From Leptobrachium leishanense (taxonomy: Eukaryota > Chordata > Amphibia > Anura > Megophryidae), in assembly GCA_009667805.1 (NCBI GenBank), contig CM019065.1:156665322-156729321 (forward strand): DNA of 64,000 nucleotides. The letters are read 5' to 3'. Each line of letters starts with the position of its first letter. Position 1 is the stretch's first letter. Position numbers and translations under genes: made by a program. This document shows positions 1 to 9,719 of this stretch, piece by piece. The notes beneath the pieces are model-generated. The model saw only the letters and a program-made list of their open reading frames with translations. It had not been told where the DNA came from and did not search any database.

Positions 1-258
1 CTTCTTTCATTTTATTAGCTTGGGTGATGAAAACCTTTTCATCAGTACAGTTACGTTTTAACCTCGTAAACTGACTCTTGGGTACACTTTTTAACCAAAC
101 TTTAGAGTGACAACTTGTATATTCGATATAATTATTAGTATCCACGGGTTTAAAGTATGTTTTTGATTTAATGATACCATCCTCAATATAGAGGGTGAGG
201 TCCAAATAATTAATCTCCAGCGGACTATAAACCCTTAAATAAATAAAAAGAAATTGGA
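1..258 (-). pseudogene. Penelope-like element reverse transcriptase fragment
   Basis: Read on the minus strand from about 258 to 1, one open frame gives a peptide with INYLDLTLYIEDG, KTYFKPVDTNNYIEYTSCH and SVPKSQFTRLKRNCTD. This is the C-terminal part of the reverse transcriptase of Penelope-like elements, where 'NYLDL..I.DG', 'SCH' and 'VPKSQF.RLRRNC' are recurrent signatures. The frame is still open at the left window edge, so the rest of the protein, possibly including a GIY-YIG nuclease, would lie outside. Upstream of about 258 the similarity stops, so the copy is 5'-truncated or rearranged. Hammerhead-like motifs typical of this class occur nearby at 886 and 6903. Family assignment is by recognition only. 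Confidence 0.75.
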
Positions 259-885
259 GAGGGGAAAATTTTATTCAAAAGTTAAATCAGGAGGAAATGA
301 AACTTATTTTCACGCTAGGAACTTTAATCCCTAGAGGGTTAAACAAAGATTTTGAATTGTGTCATTTTCTTTAGGAGGTTTTCATGTATATATGTTTCAT
401 AATATGGTCTGAAGAAATCATATGGGTGAATGGCATTTCATCCTCCTTGCATTTGATATAAGTTCTTTATGACATTTCCCCCTCCTTATATCTGGTATAA
501 GGCAATTTTTGGTATTCACAAGTTGCTTGCGATTGTGGATCCCGTTCCCCTGGCCGTGGGTGCGTGTGGAAGTGGGTGGGTGGGGCCTGTGGTGTTTTCG
601 TGTTCTCATTGGCTGGGGTTCAGCTGCGTTTTGTTTTCTCGCCGTTTGCCTGGTCCGACCGTGGAGGTAGATGTTGGTGTTCTGCTGTGCGCGGTCTCTG
701 CTTCCGTTTTAGGTGGAAGCCGGATGGAGGTGGCAGCATGGAGATGGTAACATTGAGGTTTTAACATACAGCTGAAGAATCTGGCGTTTTGCACACCGGA
801 AACTCATTTGTTTCCAATCAATAGGGAAACAGTTTAGTTTCTTCCCTTATAAAAGTGGGGGTTGTTTTTTAATGAATGTTATTTT
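259..885. other. Unassigned 5' flanking sequence
   Basis: AT-rich up to about 530, then a short G/T- and CpG-rich stretch (540-740). No convincing gene is seen. The small open frames here overlap on both strands and have no recognisable domains. It may be further noncoding Penelope-like sequence lying between the RT fragment and the hammerhead-like motif. Confidence 0.4.
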
Positions 886-928
886 CTACTGACGAAGACC
901 GTTATTCTAAAGGGCGAAACGCGTCTAG
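886..928 (+). ncRNA. Hammerhead-ribozyme-like motif of a Penelope-like element
   Basis: The order CTGACGA (889-895), a weak helix II (GACC/GGGC with one mismatch), GAAAC, a two-base loop and GTC (923-925) matches the type I hammerhead core with the very short helix III known from Penelope-like elements. Helix I is only 3 bp (CTA/TAG). One extra A separates CTGACGA from helix II, and the same extra A is in the copy at 6903-6959. Self-cleavage is therefore uncertain. Confidence 0.5.
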
Positions 929-1440
929 CTGATTGTTTTATTATTTTTATTTAAAATAAATTTTATTCCTTACTTCATTGGAATCTTTGTGAGCTTTTCT
1001 GAAAAGGTTTGGCTGACGAATAAAACCTTAGAGTCTGAATACTTAGAGCCTGGTCTAAGGCTCCAACTGGGTGAGTGCAATCTGTATATGTGTTCAATCA
1101 CGGTTTTATAAAACAGTCTGCACCATCCTATTTTCTTAATGTCTTTAAGTATGGAGTCGATTTGAACAGTTGATGGATGGTGAAGATCCTTGACGTCTGA
1201 AAAACAGAGGAACGTCAGATTATATTTTGGTGTGCTGCACTCCTTATATAAAGTTTTTGAAAAAAAAGAAAAAATCTATCAAAAAACCATTAAGACTATT
1301 TGTGAGATACTTGAGAACTGTGCAAAAATCATCTGTGAGGTATGGGAGCGCTACACTAATACTGTCTCTAATTTCACGTTTATACAGTGTTTTTTGGGGA
1401 TAAACACTATTGTGTATTAGCGATCCGCCCCACCTGCCAT
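929..1440 (+). mobile_element. Noncoding terminal region of a Penelope-like element
   Basis: Downstream of the hammerhead-like motif come an AT-rich run with AAAATAAATTTTATT and, near 1350, GGAGCGCTACACT. The minus-strand segment 6392-6960 has the same order: hammerhead-like motif, AT-rich run, then a GCGCTACA block. The two are taken as the same noncoding end of one Penelope-like family. The small ORFs in this stretch look accidental. Confidence 0.45.
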
Positions 1441-1727
1441 TAACCATTTGAGCGCCACTGAACCCTTTTTTTCTTGTTTCTCAGTATTCCTACCAGTCCC
1501 GCTTTATCTATTCTTGCCAGTCTCCATTTCTGCCAGCCTTCTGTGCCTCCTGTCTCTTCAGTGCTTCACCTTCAGTGTCCCTGTGCCTAGTGCCTTTGTC
1601 TCTGTCAGTGCATCCAGTGTTTTCCTGTGAGTCTCCTTGTGCTTTCTCTCCCCATGTCTGTGTCTATATAAGATTTATTTAAATATTTCACATTTGCAAT
1701 GAGCTGTAACACATCTAAGAGCACATA

Positions 1728-1860
1728 GAAACATAGAAAAATGTCGGCAGATAAGAACCTTTCGGCCCATCTAGTCTGCCCAATTACATGGATACTTTAC
1801 CTGGATTTATCTTTTGTTTAGGATAGCCTTATGCTTTTAGGAGCACATCATGGCATTAAG
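1728..1860. repeat. Frog-type interspersed repeat fragment
   Basis: The block CATAGAAACATAGAA, followed by GGCAGATAAGAACC and CGGCCCATCTAGTCTGCCC, then GGATAGCCTTATGC, is recalled as a very common dispersed repeat in anuran genomes. The class is not assigned. Confidence 0.5.
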
Positions 1861-3049
1861 GCTTCCCTAGTCCTATAATCAGACTGGTTCATGGAGTCGC
1901 TGTAGCAGTGTGTACATAAGAGCCTGAAGAGGTGTGTCTCCAGTGTCCCCCATATTGAAATAATTGTCTGTTTCCCATATCACAAAATGACTTCACGATT
2001 TTCATGTTACCTGTAATCAAGTCAAAATTAGGATTCCAGGTGGTTCTCTTCCCTTCTGTACCAGTGATTCAATGGCCTTTCTTTCCTGCACTAACTCTTT
2101 TGGATAGCAAAACAGCCTAACTTCCCGTTTGTTCCTGCATGCTTTTCTGTCATTCAAAATAGACCCAAAGCAATCACCACAATATCAAGGTAATGATAAC
2201 TACGATCTTTGACTTCCTTCTCTGCTTCATATCCAAGAACATTGCTGATTAGGACAACAAATATGACATAACTAGATGGTTGACATAGCTCGGGAGATAA
2301 AAAGGATATTCCTCAGAGGGACACATCTATAACAATGAGAGAGCACTATCCCGGCACACTGTTAACACAGCTTTCTACAATGAGCTGTGCAACTTATCTG
2401 TAAGGTTTCACAGCGTCACCGCCATAAAAAGACTAATTTCCTAGAGAGAGGTCCTACATGCTGCTGCTCCTCAGATCCTGTTCCTTAACCTTGCTACTAA
2501 GAACTTTTCTGCTTTATCCATACTGTTGCCGAACCTTGCCTATCCTTGGACTACCCATCTGATCGCTGCCTGTGTACTTACCTGAGATTCTACTGTCTTC
2601 ACTGTTGCCGAACCTTGCCTGCCCCTGGACTACCCATCTGACCGCTGCTTGCCTACAACCCCCTTTGCTTATTCTTGATACTGCCTAAAGGACCTATTTC
2701 TAGCAAGGTGCCTCCACATTCTCTGCGTATGCAATACCGCACATTGGGTTCATAAACCTGCTTAACCGGTACCACCCCTGAACCAGTTCCCAAGATTAAC
2801 CGAACCTCTGTTGCGATTTCAAGTGCCTATACCTAAGGAAAGATGATAGCAGATCGTACTTTAAATCATGGGTTTTAGTGCCTATTGTTTTCTTCCCCAT
2901 GCTGAAATCTTTTTGGGAGAAATCATATATCAGTTCCAGATTCACCAGTCAAGAATATTGAATCTGGGCCAATGTTATATCTTTGATTGTATGAGGTACT
3001 GCAGTGATACTCATCCCCTGCAGCATAAGGGGTGCTGAAACCTTACCGT
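1861..3049. other. Unassigned sequence with a short tandem duplication
   Basis: No gene is seen. A 48-bp segment beginning TGTTGCCGAACCTTGCCT at 2524 is repeated at 2603 with a few changes, probably a relic of an LTR or other repeat. The right edge (3050) is the target duplication of the LINE that follows. Confidence 0.4.
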
Positions 3050-3112
3050 GTTTGTTGACATTCTTTTTTTATTTTCAAAGTTTTTATTTTGAAAAAGAGT
3101 CAGCTTAACAAC

Positions 3113-3391
3113 GTACAAAGCATGGAATGGCCTCGCAGGGCCATGAAATGTCATCAGAGAAACACATCAGTATAAAACAATGAGGTCATCTGAGGAAAAA
3201 TACATTTTAGCAAACATCCCCTAAGAGGGGGGTCTCATCGAGGGTAAACACAAACAAAGCATGAAATGGCCTCGCAGAGCCATGTAATGTCATCAAAGAA
3301 ACACATCAGTATAAAACAAAGAAGTCATCTGAGGAAAATCACATTTTAGCAAACATCCCCTAAGAGGGGGGTCTCATCGAGGGTAAACAAC
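3113..3391 (-). repeat. Tandem duplication in the LINE 3' UTR
   Basis: A unit of about 140 bp starting ACAAAGCATG(G/A)AATGGCC at 3113 is repeated from 3254. Both copies end in CCCCTAAGAGGGGGGTCTC. A third, partial GGCCTCGCAGGGCC motif follows near 3460. It lies between the ORF1 stop and the poly(A) end of the LINE. Confidence 0.7.
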
Positions 3392-4204
3392 AAAAAATAA
3401 GAAAAGGCGGCCTTATTTGCCGAACAGAAATAAAATCAAAGTAACCAACGAAAGTGACCTCGCAGGGCCATAAGAAATCACTTATGTAACATAGTGTTAA
3501 CCATATAGTCATATTTTGACAGAAATTTCTCGCAAGGAAAAGAGGGGAGGGGGATAAGAAGAGAAAAATAAATGGGGAGAAAATGGTGCTGTAGATATAT
3601 CGCTGCTGAGAAGATGGTGACCCACAGGGCAGAGAGGAAAAAAAAAAGGGGGGGGGAAGGGGTCAAATAGGGGGTAGGAGGAGAGTGGCAAAGACCATAA
3701 CCGTGACTCTCCTGGCACACTCCCGAGGGAGGCCATGGAGGAGCAATGTCACGAGGCCCAGGAGCCCGAGGGCCAAACATGACTCAAAGCCATGGTGGCA
3801 CGCCTCCGGCAACCTGAAAAAATGCCAAAAAAAAAAAAAAAAGGGGGGAAGGGTGGGTACACCATCCTCAGCAGATCAAGCACATATCATACCAAATAAT
3901 ATAAAAGGGGGAAGAAGAATAAGAACATCAATAAACAGAAAAAACGAAATCGGCGAAATGTATCGCGTATACTTAAAAAGTCATCTGAATGAAACTGAGG
4001 AAAAAAAAAAAAAAAAATTAAAAAAAAAAAATAATAATAATTTTTGCAGGAAATCAAAAGGCACGGCGTGGGAATATGTAAAGTCATAAATAGTCCAAGA
4101 AAATTAATAGTATCAATGGGGGAAACACAATCCGAAAAAGGTCGTTAAGAGGCAATAAAGACCAGAGTGTCCAGGTATATCACTGCCTGATTTCAGGTCC
4201 ATAC

Positions 4205-5305
4205 TTAACCCGGATCCTTCGTAGAAGCGGGGGGACCGTTCAGTCCAGAACTATTTATCTCTGGGGTTGGAAACAGACCCATTGAACGTAGCTGGGACCA
4301 CGCCGCCTCAGGCAAATTATCATGATATATGTACAGAGATCCCGCCACCCCCCACCTGTATTTCACCCCACAGCTCCTCAAAAACGCTGTGACCTCTCGG
4401 AATTGACGTCGAGCAATCAATGTCACAAATGGGAGATCATTAAATAAAGATAAGGATACATTCTCAAAAACAATTGGTGCTCGGGCCACAGGGAGCGACA
4501 TCAATTGGCGCTTATCAGCCACTGACCCCGCCACTGCCAGCACATCTCGAGGGGAGTCCACCGGGGCCGTGGCCGCCTTTCGAAGCCGGATGGCTTTCTG
4601 AAAAACAGGACTGGTGGCGGATTCGAGCATCGCAGAAGTAGCTTTGTTAATAAATGGCAAAAGGTCGGCATCAGCAAGCGTCTCCGGGATCCCCCGGATA
4701 CGGATATTCTTCTGTCGATGTCGGATTTCAGCTGCTTCTACCGCTCCCGTAAGCAGCGCGACCTGCGACTGTAACGATTCCACCTGCGGCGTAAGTAGTG
4801 TCTGGGTCACTTCGACCTCGTCAACTCGAGCCTCCGCAGCCGTCAAACGATCTCTAACCTGCGTCAGGTCTGCAGACATGGCCGCAAAATCCGCCCTCCA
4901 CACCGCCTTCATCTCATCCATTGCTTCCCTCAATAAGCTCCGAACATCCTCCCTCGTGAAGGACATGCGGTCCGTACACATCCGCCTCCCAGGGGCTGTA
5001 GGAAGGGAGTCCACAGAATCCAAGTGGTCAGATGGCGTCTCCAGCCGTCGTGCCACTGATGGCTTTGGATCTCCGGCGGTCGACCCCGGTCGATTCTTTA
5101 CCCCCAGCAATCCTGGAGAATGCCGGGCAGCCACCGAGGTCTCAGACCAAAACGGTTCCTCCTCTTCCGCAGAACTCGCTGTGGGAGACAAATATGTGTG
5201 GGGTTCGCCCTGCCGCTTTCGTCGGGCCTCACCTAGTGCATCACGGATGTCCCGCTGCTGGGTACCATCCGGTAGCAGAGGTTTCTTCCCGGTCTTCCTC
5301 CCCAT
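4205..5305 (-). CDS. LINE ORF1 protein (coiled coil, RRM and C-terminal domain)
   Basis: The open frame of 366 codons starts at the ATG at 5305 (MGRKTGKK). The frame is open further upstream, but this start matches the basic N-terminus usual for the family. A basic, Ser/Glu-rich N-terminus is followed by a coiled-coil stretch in the middle third (heptads around DFAAMSADLTQVRDRLTAAE). Next comes an RRM-like segment with KNIRIRGIPETL, then a C-terminal domain with IARRQFREVTAFLR and YRWGVAGSL. In L1 elements ORF1p trimerises and binds RNA as a chaperone in the ribonucleoprotein particle. The frame has no stops, unusual for a copy without ORF2. Residue motifs are seen directly; function follows from the family. 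Confidence 0.75.
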   Translation of the reverse strand: MGRKTGKKPLLPDGTQQRDIRDALGEARRKRQGEPHTYLSPTASSAEEEEPFWSETSVAARHSPGLLGVKNRPGSTAGDPKPSVARRLETPSDHLDSVDSLPTAPGRRMCTDRMSFTREDVRSLLREAMDEMKAVWRADFAAMSADLTQVRDRLTAAEARVDEVEVTQTLLTPQVESLQSQVALLTGAVEAAEIRHRQKNIRIRGIPETLADADLLPFINKATSAMLESATSPVFQKAIRLRKAATAPVDSPRDVLAVAGSVADKRQLMSLPVARAPIVFENVSLSLFNDLPFVTLIARRQFREVTAFLRSCGVKYRWGVAGSLYIYHDNLPEAAWSQLRSMGLFPTPEINSSGLNGPPASTKDPG

Positions 5306-6391
5306 TAAAGTAGCAGTATACTGACTGTTTAGTCTGAATAAAAGTACAGCGGAGTATATTACTAACAAAGGTCGCCGCACAAAGCGGTCCCCAATCTGTC
5401 TCACTCCTCGGGATCTCCCAAGCACCTGGGTCCCCACTAACAACGGGCGCACCGGGTGCTAAGTTCGAGTAGGGCAGCAAGCGGCAGGCGAGTGAAATAA
5501 TAAACTCCGCGGTTGCAAGATGGCCGACCGGAGTAGGCCGCAAGTGTTGCAAGTGATCGGTTGGGTCCTTTTAAACCACTGCTGCTCGGTGAGACCGCTT
5601 CAGGGGTGCACAAACAGACCTTATACAGGTTTGGGGTCGTCTATGAGGTCGATGGCAGTCGGGATTACAGGTAAACAAGCAAAATCTTCAACGGAGCCCG
5701 GCTGCACACGTCCTCTCTCCTCGGCTCGTTTGTTGACATTCTAATCATGTTTGAGACCCTCCTGGCTCCCAACCTCCCCTAGGGAGCAGATTTGCTAGAG
5801 AACATTTCCTCAAAACATCACAATTCAATCACAAGTGATCCAGACACAGTGGCTTCTGATCATTGATGAGGGAATTTAATTTTTGTGGGGCCTATGAAAT
5901 AGCTGCACATGCTATTCCTGTCCCAGGTCTGAATTACCCCTTTGCCTTAGGAATACTCAATAATATGTTCGTTGGCATGGTCTTGAAGCAATCATATGTA
6001 CTTCCTCTTGCTAATGTAATTGTAACTGTCACACAACGAGATGCTGGCCGGGACGCTCACCTCGAGTGGCAGCCGGTTGCGAGAGGGCACCGGCGCAGCT
6101 GTCCCGGCAGTCAGTTCGGGGGTTGGGGGCATCACGGGGTTCTGTGCTGCCTCTCGCTGGTCCCTCCTTGTCTGCTCTGGTGTGATTGGCGTCGCAGCTC
6201 CGCTCCGACCACACTGGGCGGGACAGGCCTCAGCGTCTGTCTTCGTCTGGGTGGGTGCCTGGATTGGTTGCTCAGACCCAGGGGGGAGGATCCTCAGACC
6301 TGGTGGATCTGATGGGAGACTGCACCGGTCACCTGAGGGTTCCTGATTGGCTGGTGAGGTGCTCCTGGGGAGGAGCAAGACTACCTCACTA

Positions 6392-6960
6392 AAAACAATC
6401 ACAATGTAGCGCTGATCGGATATATATGGAAAATCGCTGAAACACTTAAATGGTCCTTGTTACTCAACCATCAACATAAGAATACAAAACAGAGGTAGTG
6501 TAGCGATAACAATGTCCTTCTTGAGTATGATGGATTTCAAAACTTTTCGTAATCCTCTTCAGAGTATCCCTCAAATGAAGAGAGAAAAAGACATCATAGT
6601 GCGACCCATATATCACTTACTGAAAAGGATAGATGAATAGATCTCACTCACATGAAGTGGAACCCTCCTGGTTCTGGGTCAATCATTTTTAGGGTCGTTC
6701 ACTGGCCACCCAAGTGCCCCTCTTAGAAAGGATCGGTTCTCCTGGCGAGGATAGATATCCCGATTATCCGGCGGTTACTGAATCCAAAGAGTCCACTCGA
6801 AGGGGCCCATAAAAAACTCCAAAGAGTATAGGGTAAATGAAAACATTAAAAATGTTTTTAAATGAATAAAATATTTAATAACAAATAAAAACAAAAATAA
6901 TAAGCCAGGACGCGTTTCGCCAAGATAGATAATGTATCAAAAGGCTTCCTCAGCTGGCTG
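6392..6960 (-). mobile_element. Noncoding end of a Penelope-like element, minus strand
   Basis: On the minus strand the order is hammerhead-like motif (6959-6903), an AT-rich run, then about 0.4 kb of noncoding DNA ending with CAGCGCTACATTGTG near 6400. This mirrors the plus-strand segment 886-1440. No RT coding is left. Confidence 0.5.
6903..6959 (-). ncRNA. Hammerhead-ribozyme-like motif with a 6-bp helix I
   Basis: On the minus strand, AGCCAG, CTGAGGA, then GCC/GGC as helix II around a long loop, GAAAC, loop GC, GTC, CTGGCT. Helix I (AGCCAG/CTGGCT) is a perfect 6 bp. Helix III is minimal (2 bp), as in Penelope-like hammerheads. An extra A lies between CTGAGGA and helix II, as at 886-928. 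Confidence 0.6.
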
Positions 6961-6999
6961 CTCACTACCCATATAAGGTTTCAGTGGGCAGTTTCACAC

Positions 7000-7605
7000 T
7001 GCTTCAGCGTTGTATCACTCCTGGTAAAGGCCTAACAAGGCCGAAACGATCATTGGGGGGTTGCTGCACCTCTCGTGCAGGGATGACGTCCTTGGCAATC
7101 AGTACTGGCCACCCTCTTTGGGTGAGAGCAGGCTGATTTGCATATGGAGCATTAATCCTTGTAATGGCACAAGCAAGCTAAAACCTTGTGAGACCTGAGC
7201 GGGCCCCACCGTAGAGCAGGCCATTAGTGCTGTTGCTCGTTCTCAGGACCCTCACAAACCCCCTTTGTCACACTATAAGTTTACAGGGTCATCCAGACGT
7301 GGACCCCTTGCTTGATGTGCCTAGAGTGGTGTCAGCTATACCCTCCTGACGAGGCCTAACAAGGCTGAAACGATCGTCGGGGGTTGCTGCACCTCTCGTG
7401 CAGGGATGACGTCCTTGGCAATCAGTACTGGTCACCCTCATTGGGTGAGAGCAGGCTGATTTGCATATGGAGCATTCATCTCTGTAATGGCACAAGCAAG
7501 CTAAAACCTTGTGAGACCTGAGCGGGCACCCACCGTAGAGCAGGCCACTAGTGATGTTGCTCGTTCTCAGGACCCTCACACCCCCCTTTCCCTCACTATA
7601 GTGTT
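7000..7605 (+). repeat. Head-to-tail dimer of a 325-bp unit carrying hammerhead ribozymes
   Basis: Two diverged copies lie in tandem with a 325-bp period, as measured between the CTGG/CTGA positions 7021 and 7346. Both contain GGCCTAACAAGGC, GAAACGATC, CACCTCTCGTGCAGGGATGA, GCTGATTTGCATATGGAGC and CCTTGTGAGACCTGAGCGGG. Copy 1 has a decayed catalytic core; copy 2 has an intact one (7340-7384). Dimeric, non-coding, hammerhead-bearing units of a few hundred bases resemble animal retrozymes, or tandem pseudo-LTRs of Penelope-like elements. Similarity fades after about 7605. Confidence 0.7.
7340..7384 (+). ncRNA. Near-canonical type I hammerhead ribozyme
   Basis: All invariant blocks are present in order: CTGACGA (7346-7352), helix II GGCC-TAACAA-GGCT (7353-7366, one closing G-U), GAAA (7367-7370), helix III AC/GT with loop GATC, and the cleavage triplet GTC (7376-7378). 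Helix I is ACCCTC (7340-7345) with GGGGGT (7379-7384), 6 bp including one G-U. Predicted cleavage is 3' of C7378. ACGATCGT is self-complementary, so helix III could extend between two molecules. The upstream copy at 7021 has CTGGTAAA and CATT, so its core is dead. Confidence 0.75.
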
Positions 7606-7940
7606 TACCCTAGTGAAGTTATCCTCTTACCATATGTTTTTCCTATGTATCAGTTCTTGGCTAGTTATTCGACTACTCTTGTCTCACCGCCTGCCCCTGG
7701 CCACAGATTCACCCTTGACCATGACTCTCGGAACACCCCTCTGAATCGAGCTTCTGATCCTGATACTTCGCCTCTGCACCTGGGTTCTGATTCTCCGCTC
7801 AACGAACGTGACGGTAACTGATGTTCGTTATATATTCAAGTCGCTACTAGCAAAGCTAGTGGGCCATATGTTTCACCAAGTAATCTTCATTTTTTTTCTC
7901 TTAGTTTTAACATTATATTATGTTATATATATAACATATA

Positions 7941-8860
7941 CAGGGTTATTCAAAGAGATTCGAAAAGTCACCACACGTTCGGTGACTTTTCGTTCTCTTC
8001 AATTCGGTTCCTTTTGCCGATCCCATTTCGGTGACCCTGCGGTGTATTCAGCAAACACCACAGGGTCCCCGAATTGCAGGGAAAAGCTGCCGCAAACCTG
8101 ACGAAAACTAACCGCAAAACCCGGCGAATGCACGCAGAAAAGCCCCAAAAACATCTGGATTAACCTGCGAAAACCACGGAAAAAGCCCGAGCAGGAGCCG
8201 ATCGATCGCACGCAGCCGAAGCAGCTGACACCGCAGACGAGGGAGGTGAATAAATTAGCAAAACCGTTTGTATGAATGTTTGAAAAGTGAAACGCTGTTT
8301 GCAAAGAAACTACTGAGCGAAAATGTCTGAAATTTACATATGAGGTCCAGGGAATGATAATAAAAAGGGCTGTTACAAAAAAAAGAAGTAAACTTAAAAA
8401 AAAATCAAAAAAAAAATCGGACTTTTAAAAAAAAAAAAATAAAATCAGAAAAATGCTTAAAATATCCTAAAAAATCTATAAATAAAGAGACTTTTTGCTG
8501 CAGAATTTTATAATGAACGGTTTATTAGATATTGAATTAAAACGGGAATATTTTTAACATTGAAGCCTATGGGATTCTCCTGAATAAATTTGCCGAATTA
8601 ATCCACCGAATGGCAGGGCATTTCGGGAACCTTTCACTGCTGGTTTGTGTTCTCTGAGTAGCCGAAGCAGTGCTTTTTCATGGGGATTTCACTGCCCTCG
8701 AACAGGCACCGAACAGGCACCGTATGTTCAGGCAATTCGCCAGGATTCGGCGAATTGCCTGTTCTCTGGATAGCCGAATGGCCAAGAAAGGTAACCGAAC
8801 GCTGATTTTCAGCGTTCGGTTACCTTTCTCAAGCAATTCGGATCTCTTTGGATAACCCTG
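7941..8860. mobile_element. MITE-like element with 24-bp terminal inverted repeats
   Basis: The left end CAGGGTTATTCAAAGAGATT and the right end, read in reverse, CAGGGTTATCCAAAGAGATC match over about 24 bp. The 3 bp ATA is found on both sides. It is noncoding, with several internal hairpins, for example ACCGAACGCTGA / TCAGCGTTCGGT near 8790-8825. A second, more eroded copy is split at 52591-57871. The class (hAT, Tc1-like or Harbinger-like) is not settled. Confidence 0.65.
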
Positions 8861-9323
8861 ATAGTGTAAACAAACTTGCCACCTTGCTATGATTGGACAG
8901 TTTTCAGATTTTTTGTAATGCAGTTCTGCACAAAGTTTATTTTAAGATTAGCGAATTCCTTGTTGTTGTAAAGCGGTTTCAAAATGCTAGTTATATTTTA
9001 GTGATAGTCCAACGCACACAGGTGTATCATTTCTAAGCACAGTGTAACCACATCAGTTCATATTATTTGTTGGTTGTTTCAGACAAAATTTTCACCATAT
9101 TATACAGTATATCACACATTTGAAGATATGTTATGAAACATATAAACAACTAATGGATAAGGTTATATTATGTTATTTTAGGTTTTTGTCAACGTAAACT
9201 TGGCAAGAGTTGATATTTTACAACTTTCTACAAAAACAAACAAAATCACAATTTCACAGATGGTGCTTGACAGGAACAAGCTCAATATTTCTAGATTTTG
9301 ATCATGTTCACTTGTTCATGTAC
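8861..9323. other. AT-rich sequence, nothing recognised
   Basis: About 460 bp of AT-rich DNA with no coherent ORF or repeat structure. Confidence 0.5.
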
Positions 9324-9640
9324 AGCCATGGCCAAAAGGTTTGAGACTGAAACAAATATAAATGTTCACAAAGTCTGCTGCTTCAGTGTTTTTAGATCTT
9401 TTTGTCAGATGTTACTATGGATACTGAAGTATAAATACAAATATTTCATAAGTGTCAAAGGCTTTTATTGTCAATTATGCAAAGAGTCAAATTTTTGTAG
9501 TGTTGACCCTTCTTTTTCAAGACCTCTGTAACTTGCCCTGGCTTGCTGTCGGTCAACTTTTGCCCACATCCTGACTGATGGCAGCTTAGTCTTGCATAAT
9601 CAATGTCACAGGTAGAGTGATCATTGCTAGTGATCTCATA
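9324..9640 (-). pseudogene. Tc1/mariner-like element end with transposase C-terminus
   Basis: A Tc1-like terminus starts CAGCCATGGCCAAAAGGTTT directly after TA. On the minus strand the segment encodes a decayed transposase tail ending 'GQVTEVLKKKGQHYKNLT', similar to the C-termini of Tc1-family transposases. The rest of the element, including the catalytic DDE part, is missing, so the copy is dead. Confidence 0.55.
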
Positions 9641-9719
9641 ATTAATACTACAAATCCCAATAAGCAGGATCTCACAACATTTCATCAATCTTTATCACAT
9701 ATACTGTATTTAACACACA

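Larger units (their letters stand above)
3050..5742 (-). mobile_element. ORF1-only L1-type LINE derivative (HAL1-like)
   Basis: A minus-strand insertion of about 2.66 kb is bounded by an exact 15-bp target duplication GTTTGTTGACATTCT (3050-3064 and 5728-5742). Its 3' end, at low coordinates, is an A-rich tail. It contains one intact ORF1 (4205-5305), then about 1.1 kb of 3' UTR directly, with no endonuclease or reverse transcriptase. The organisation parallels the mammalian ORF1-only 'HAL1' derivatives of L1. The 3' UTR shares a GGCC-CGCAGGGCC block with the fuller L1-like element at 57960-64000, which suggests related lineages. Mobilisation would have needed an ORF2 protein from elsewhere. 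Confidence 0.75.
6027..7810. mobile_element. LTR (probably solo) interrupted by a Penelope-derived insertion
   Basis: The left end TGTCAC and right end GTGACG form the usual short LTR inverted ends (final A to G). They are flanked by the 5-bp repeat GTAAC (6022-6026 and 7811-7815). The middle, about 6392-7590, is foreign and is itself bracketed by the 8-bp repeat CCTCACTA (6384-6391, 7591-7598). Without it the LTR would be about 0.58 kb. Strand is not certain. No gag or pol is present. Confidence 0.45.

Noticed and set aside
4614..5324. 236-codon plus-strand ORF
   Set aside because: Antisense shadow of LINE ORF1, which has clear coiled-coil and RRM-like motifs on the minus strand.
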